Assembly: GCF_025149915.1 (NCBI RefSeq)
Contig: NZ_CP102278.1
Coordinates: 558,001 to 622,000 of the forward strand
DNA from: Coprococcus eutactus
GTDB lineage: Bacteria > Bacillota > Clostridia > Lachnospirales > Lachnospiraceae
Reading direction: 5' to 3'
DNA length: 64,000 nt
Of the stretch, positions 61,105 through 64,000 are shown piece by piece. Each line of letters begins with the position of its first letter. Positions within the stretch are counted from its first letter, which is position 1. The position numbers and the translations under genes were made by a program. The notes beneath the pieces were generated by a model. It searched no databases, was not told the DNA's origin, and saw nothing but the letters and a program-made list of their open reading frames with translations.

Positions 61105-62409
61105 TTACACCAGTTTCTTTTCCGTCCACTTTCCACTTCGCCAGCGCAGGACCATACCCACTGCGCGCACACATTCGTCACAGGTAAGGCCTATGTAGGC
61201 GCCGGCTGCAAGGAGCCCAAGGTGCAGGCCGAACATCCATGTACCGCCGACAGCACACACGTACATAAAGACTGCTGCTATGATAGCCGGGAATACCGCA
61301 TCTCCGCTGGTTTTCAGAGCCTGGCCGTAGACAAGGTTTGTAACTCTGCCAACTTCGAGGATGATGTCAATTGCAAGAAGCCTTGTGACAATATGAACCA
61401 TGTCCGGGTTGTCGGTGAACAGTCTCATGGTCCATGGGGCTGTGACAGCAAATAAAGTTTCAAGACAGGTCGCCACGATCACACCGATGATGGCGGCCTT
61501 TTTGGTATCTCTTTTACATGCATCTATATCGCCGGAACCGATATGCCATCCGGTCATGATGGCATTTGCCTGGGCGAGCGCTGAGCCGACGCAGTAGGAG
61601 AAGTTGCTTATCTGGACTGCGTAGGATCGTGCCGTGACATTTATTCCGTCAGTATCCATCTGGTTCAGAAACTTGACCACCAGCATCATGGCGACATTGT
61701 ACAGAACGGATTCGAATGCAGATGGCAGTCCGACTCTGATGATCTGTGAAAGGACAGTTCTGTTAGAAAGCCTTTCGGGATTTTTCCCTGCTTTTATAAG
61801 GGTGCAGGAGAAAAAGATAACAATTGCAAGGTTGATAACCTTGGATATGACTGTCGCTGTAGCGACACCCTGCACCCCTTTATGCAGCGCAAAGAGAAAA
61901 ACTGCATTTAAGGCGAAGTTTACAAGGTTGCCGATTATGGTAGCGATGAGAGGCTGCTTAGTATGTCCAAATGCTCTGAGGTAGCTTGCAAATATTGGGA
62001 TCAGTGCGTTCAGAAAGCAGCCTCCGCCTACGATCTCAAGATAGCTCATGGCAGGTTCCCTGAGATTTCCGGCTATTCCAATCATGTCAAGAATGCCGCC
62101 GGAGAAGACGAACAGGAATACGGACATTCCCACGCCTATGACTGAATTAAATATAAGACCAAGCTGACGAGCCTGATAGGCGATGCCAGGTCTGCCTGCA
62201 CCTATGTTCTGTGTCATGACAGTCATCATTCCTGATGATATGATGGAGAACATGATGATAAACATGCCTATGTAGCTGTTGGCGGTTCCGACAGCACCCA
62301 CGGCATAGTCGCCCACTGATGAGAGCATAAGTGTGTCCACCATGCCAGACAGCATATAGAATAGTGTTTCAAAACATATAGGTATAAAAAGTGCGGATAA
62401 TTTCTTCAT
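61105..62409 (-). CDS. MATE-family efflux transporter
   Basis: A 434-residue MATE exporter on the minus strand, converging with feoB (58 bases between stops). It has twelve predicted helices; landmarks are LMLSSVGDYAVGAVGTANSY, MTVMTQNIGAGRPGIAYQAR and a second half with QANAIMTGWHIGSGDIDACK. The start MKKLSALFIPICFETLFYML is at 62409. It is divergent from an AraC regulator, which probably controls it. Clearly different from the 57135 paralog (shorter N-terminus). Confidence 0.93.
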   Translation of the reverse strand: MKKLSALFIPICFETLFYMLSGMVDTLMLSSVGDYAVGAVGTANSYIGMFIIMFSIISSGMMTVMTQNIGAGRPGIAYQARQLGLIFNSVIGVGMSVFLFVFSGGILDMIGIAGNLREPAMSYLEIVGGGCFLNALIPIFASYLRAFGHTKQPLIATIIGNLVNFALNAVFLFALHKGVQGVATATVISKVINLAIVIFFSCTLIKAGKNPERLSNRTVLSQIIRVGLPSAFESVLYNVAMMLVVKFLNQMDTDGINVTARSYAVQISNFSYCVGSALAQANAIMTGWHIGSGDIDACKRDTKKAAIIGVIVATCLETLFAVTAPWTMRLFTDNPDMVHIVTRLLAIDIILEVGRVTNLVYGQALKTSGDAVFPAIIAAVFMYVCAVGGTWMFGLHLGLLAAGAYIGLTCDECVRAVGMVLRWRSGKWTEKKLV

Positions 62410-62513
62410 ATAATCAGTACTCCTTTGGCGATGGGTATAAAATCATGGGTTATAACTAAATTGTATAATATCGCATTGGTGCCGCTCGAATCTTGTACTA
62501 TTTCAATTAAAAG

Positions 62514-62542
62514 TTGCACATATTCCACATATGAGTTAATAT
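62514..62542 (+). promoter_or_regulatory. candidate promoter of the AraC gene
   Basis: TTGCAC (62514-62519), 17-bp spacer, TAATAT (62537-62542), in the 195-base divergent gap between the MATE and AraC genes. Confidence 0.45.
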
Positions 62543-62604
62543 AACGAAGTTGCATGATATAAAAAGCAACGCAATATATAACAAATCAATATCAGGGGAT
62601 AACA

Positions 62605-63507
62605 ATGTACGCAGAATTAAAGGAAAATCATCCGCACGGAACAAGAGAATATCCATTTTGTGAGTATCATATGCGATATTTTCCTCATGCATTTCAGATC
62701 CCGGTCCATTGGCATGATGAGATGGAGATAATATATGTGAGGAAAGGTCCGCTTACGGTGGAGATTGATGGACAGAAGTTTACAGGGGAAGACGGCTCGG
62801 TGTTTATTGCAAGTCCGGGAGTGCTGCATATGATGAGTGCCCCAGACACTCCTGTGGACTATTTTACATTTATATTTCCTCTGGAATTTATATCATTTCA
62901 GACCAAGGATGCCTTGGAGGATGAAGTGTTTTTCCCACTCAGGAATCACACCCGGGGATTCAGACCAGAGGTGGCGGATCGAAAACTGCTTGGAAAACTC
63001 ATACCTATTCTTGATGAACTTGTGGAGGAGAATGGAAAGATGGGTACACACAGACAGATACAGGTAAGGATCCGGCTTTTACAGATGATGGATTTGCTTG
63101 TTGAATACAGTCAGCTTGAAGAGTTGACAAGGAATGCATCAGGTGAACTGGAAAAGGAGATACTTTTGTATATACAGGATAATTATCATGATAACATAGG
63201 GCTTGCTGAGCTATCTGAACATTTTCATTTGTCAGAAAAATACATGTCAAGGTTATTCAGCGAGAGATTTCACATGACACTTACCCAGTATGTGAACTAT
63301 GTGAGACTGAGGTATGCTAGACATCTGCTTGAGTCCACAGATCTGTCGGTGACCGAGATTGCCATGAAATCGGGATATCAAAATGTAAGCTATTTTATCA
63401 GGAGATTTTCTTCTGCTATGGGAGAGTCTCCACTAAGATATAGAAATGGTAAGGCCAGAAGAGATAAGAAAAATAAAATAAAAAATTCAAAAAATGATGT
63501 CTGTTGA
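62605..63507 (+). CDS. AraC-family regulator with cupin sensor domain
   Basis: A 300-residue regulator. The N-terminal cupin (about 25-110) has HWHDEMEIIYVRKG, a sugar-binding-type double-stranded beta helix. The C-terminal AraC HTH pair (about 185-285) reads NIGLAELSEHFHLSEKYMSR and ends with NVSYFIRRFSSAMGESPLRY, the family signature. It ends in a basic Lys-rich tail. It is transcribed divergently from the MATE exporter, so exporter control is the natural inference; the inducer is unknown. Confidence 0.92.
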   Translation: MYAELKENHPHGTREYPFCEYHMRYFPHAFQIPVHWHDEMEIIYVRKGPLTVEIDGQKFTGEDGSVFIASPGVLHMMSAPDTPVDYFTFIFPLEFISFQTKDALEDEVFFPLRNHTRGFRPEVADRKLLGKLIPILDELVEENGKMGTHRQIQVRIRLLQMMDLLVEYSQLEELTRNASGELEKEILLYIQDNYHDNIGLAELSEHFHLSEKYMSRLFSERFHMTLTQYVNYVRLRYARHLLESTDLSVTEIAMKSGYQNVSYFIRRFSSAMGESPLRYRNGKARRDKKNKIKNSKNDVC

Positions 63508-63569
63508 CGAATGAAGTGGATAAACATATAATTACAGTATTAAATCAATAACATCTGAGGAGACTGTGA

Positions 63570-64000
63570 ATGAGAATCAGACAATTTAGAGAAGACCATT
63601 GGGACAGATTGCCTACAATAAGGATACAGAAGGCCGTCCTTGATAATTTCAAGAGCGTTGAGCATGGCGAGATAGTATTTGCATGCGGAAAGAAATATGT
63701 TCCGTATGGAACGGAAGCAGATATATTGGGGCTGTATGGACAGAATGGATCAGGAAAAACGAGTTTTATAGAGGCGTTAGCTATTTTAAAATTGCTGATG
63801 ATGGGTGTTGAAGTACCCGGAGTATACGCTGAATGTGTGGCAAAAGGACAGGATAAGTCCAGACTTGAGTTCACATTTGATCTTCAGTACCCGGATGGGC
63901 ATATAAGAAAGGCAGTGTATGAGTTTGCACTCTCGGCAGTTGAAACTGAACAGCCTGGCGGCTTTGGACAGTACGGTGCAGACGATGCCGGCAGTTCGCA
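63570..64000 (+). CDS. AAA family ATPase, 3' end outside window
   Basis: ATG 63570 after GAGGAG opens a frame that runs off the right edge (143 codons visible). It begins MRIRQFREDHWDRLPTIRIQ, then has an SMC/RecF/OLD-like first strand (AVLDNFKSVEHGEIVFA) and Walker A GLYGQNGSGKTSFIEAL. This arrangement is typical of ATP-binding proteins related to OLD or RecF, which include defence and repair factors; the class cannot be fixed without the remainder. Confidence 0.75.
   Translation, partial: MRIRQFREDHWDRLPTIRIQKAVLDNFKSVEHGEIVFACGKKYVPYGTEADILGLYGQNGSGKTSFIEALAILKLLMMGVEVPGVYAECVAKGQDKSRLEFTFDLQYPDGHIRKAVYEFALSAVETEQPGGFGQYGADDAGSS

Overview
The window looks like a chromosomal segment of a low-to-moderate GC, Gram-positive gut anaerobe of the Lachnospiraceae (Coprococcus/Roseburia-like). 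This is inferred from clean AGGAGG ribosome binding sites, lipoprotein signals without an outer-membrane apparatus, a T-box leader, InlB-type B-repeat adhesins, a fused FeoA-FeoB and the general gene content. No rRNA, tRNA, CRISPR array, phage structural gene or intact insertion sequence was seen. Nearly all genes lie on the + strand; the one clear - strand gene is a MATE transporter at 61105-62409, and a dead ImmA/IrrE gene also lies on the - strand.

Region by region. (1) 1-3490: the end of an EamA transporter, a long palindromic repeat, a MutT-like NUDIX hydrolase, a DUF3592-like membrane protein, a PPC-domain protein and a membrane protein. (2) 3540-6400: accessory block with a tyrosine recombinase, a RelB/RelE-type toxin-antitoxin pair and small orphan genes. 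(3) 6404-10641: a compact unit of phospholipase D-like enzyme, OmpR-type response regulator, histidine kinase and FUSC-like membrane protein. (4) 10700-15500: decayed genes (ImmA/IrrE remnant, 5'-nucleotidase C-terminal fragment, broken small membrane protein), a candidate c-di-GMP-I riboswitch, a large hybrid sensor kinase and a PfkB sugar kinase. (5) 15885-23888: a LysR regulator followed by an apparently single operon of MmgE/PrpD protein, ornithine cyclodeaminase-like protein, nitrilase-family hydrolase, cytidylate-kinase-like protein and a complete NitT/TauT-type ABC importer. I read this as an uptake-plus-catabolism system for an unidentified small nitrogenous compound. (6) 24639-29770: an MFS exporter, then a NAD salvage operon (nicotinamidase, NrtR-like regulator, PnuC, NadR) under a promoter carrying two identical 17-bp palindromes, the probable NrtR operators. 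(7) 29941-36490: DegV, an EAL phosphodiesterase with a degenerate GGDEF, an ABC ATPase remnant, an EamA transporter, and cstA behind a T-box leader. (8) 36552-50614: two giant secreted leucine-rich-repeat/B-repeat proteins in tandem with MoxR, a Thr/Gly-rich lipoprotein, a transglutaminase-fold membrane protein whose catalytic Cys is Ser, a DUF58 protein, a 42-residue membrane peptide and NudC. (9) 50902-58550: a lipoprotein, an LRR fragment, a TAXI binding protein with GltS and a small repeat-motif protein, a ureohydrolase, a small alkylation-repair unit (AlkD-like, YjbR-MGMT fusion) and a MATE exporter. (10) 58572-64000: FeoA-FeoB fusion, a convergent MATE exporter, a divergent AraC regulator, and the start of an AAA ATPase cut off by the window edge.

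The strongest candidates for an undescribed system are the LysR/PrpD/cyclodeaminase/nitrilase/ABC operon and the adhesin-MoxR-transglutaminase-DUF58 cluster. Functions are assigned by recognition of motifs and family resemblance only; no database search was possible.
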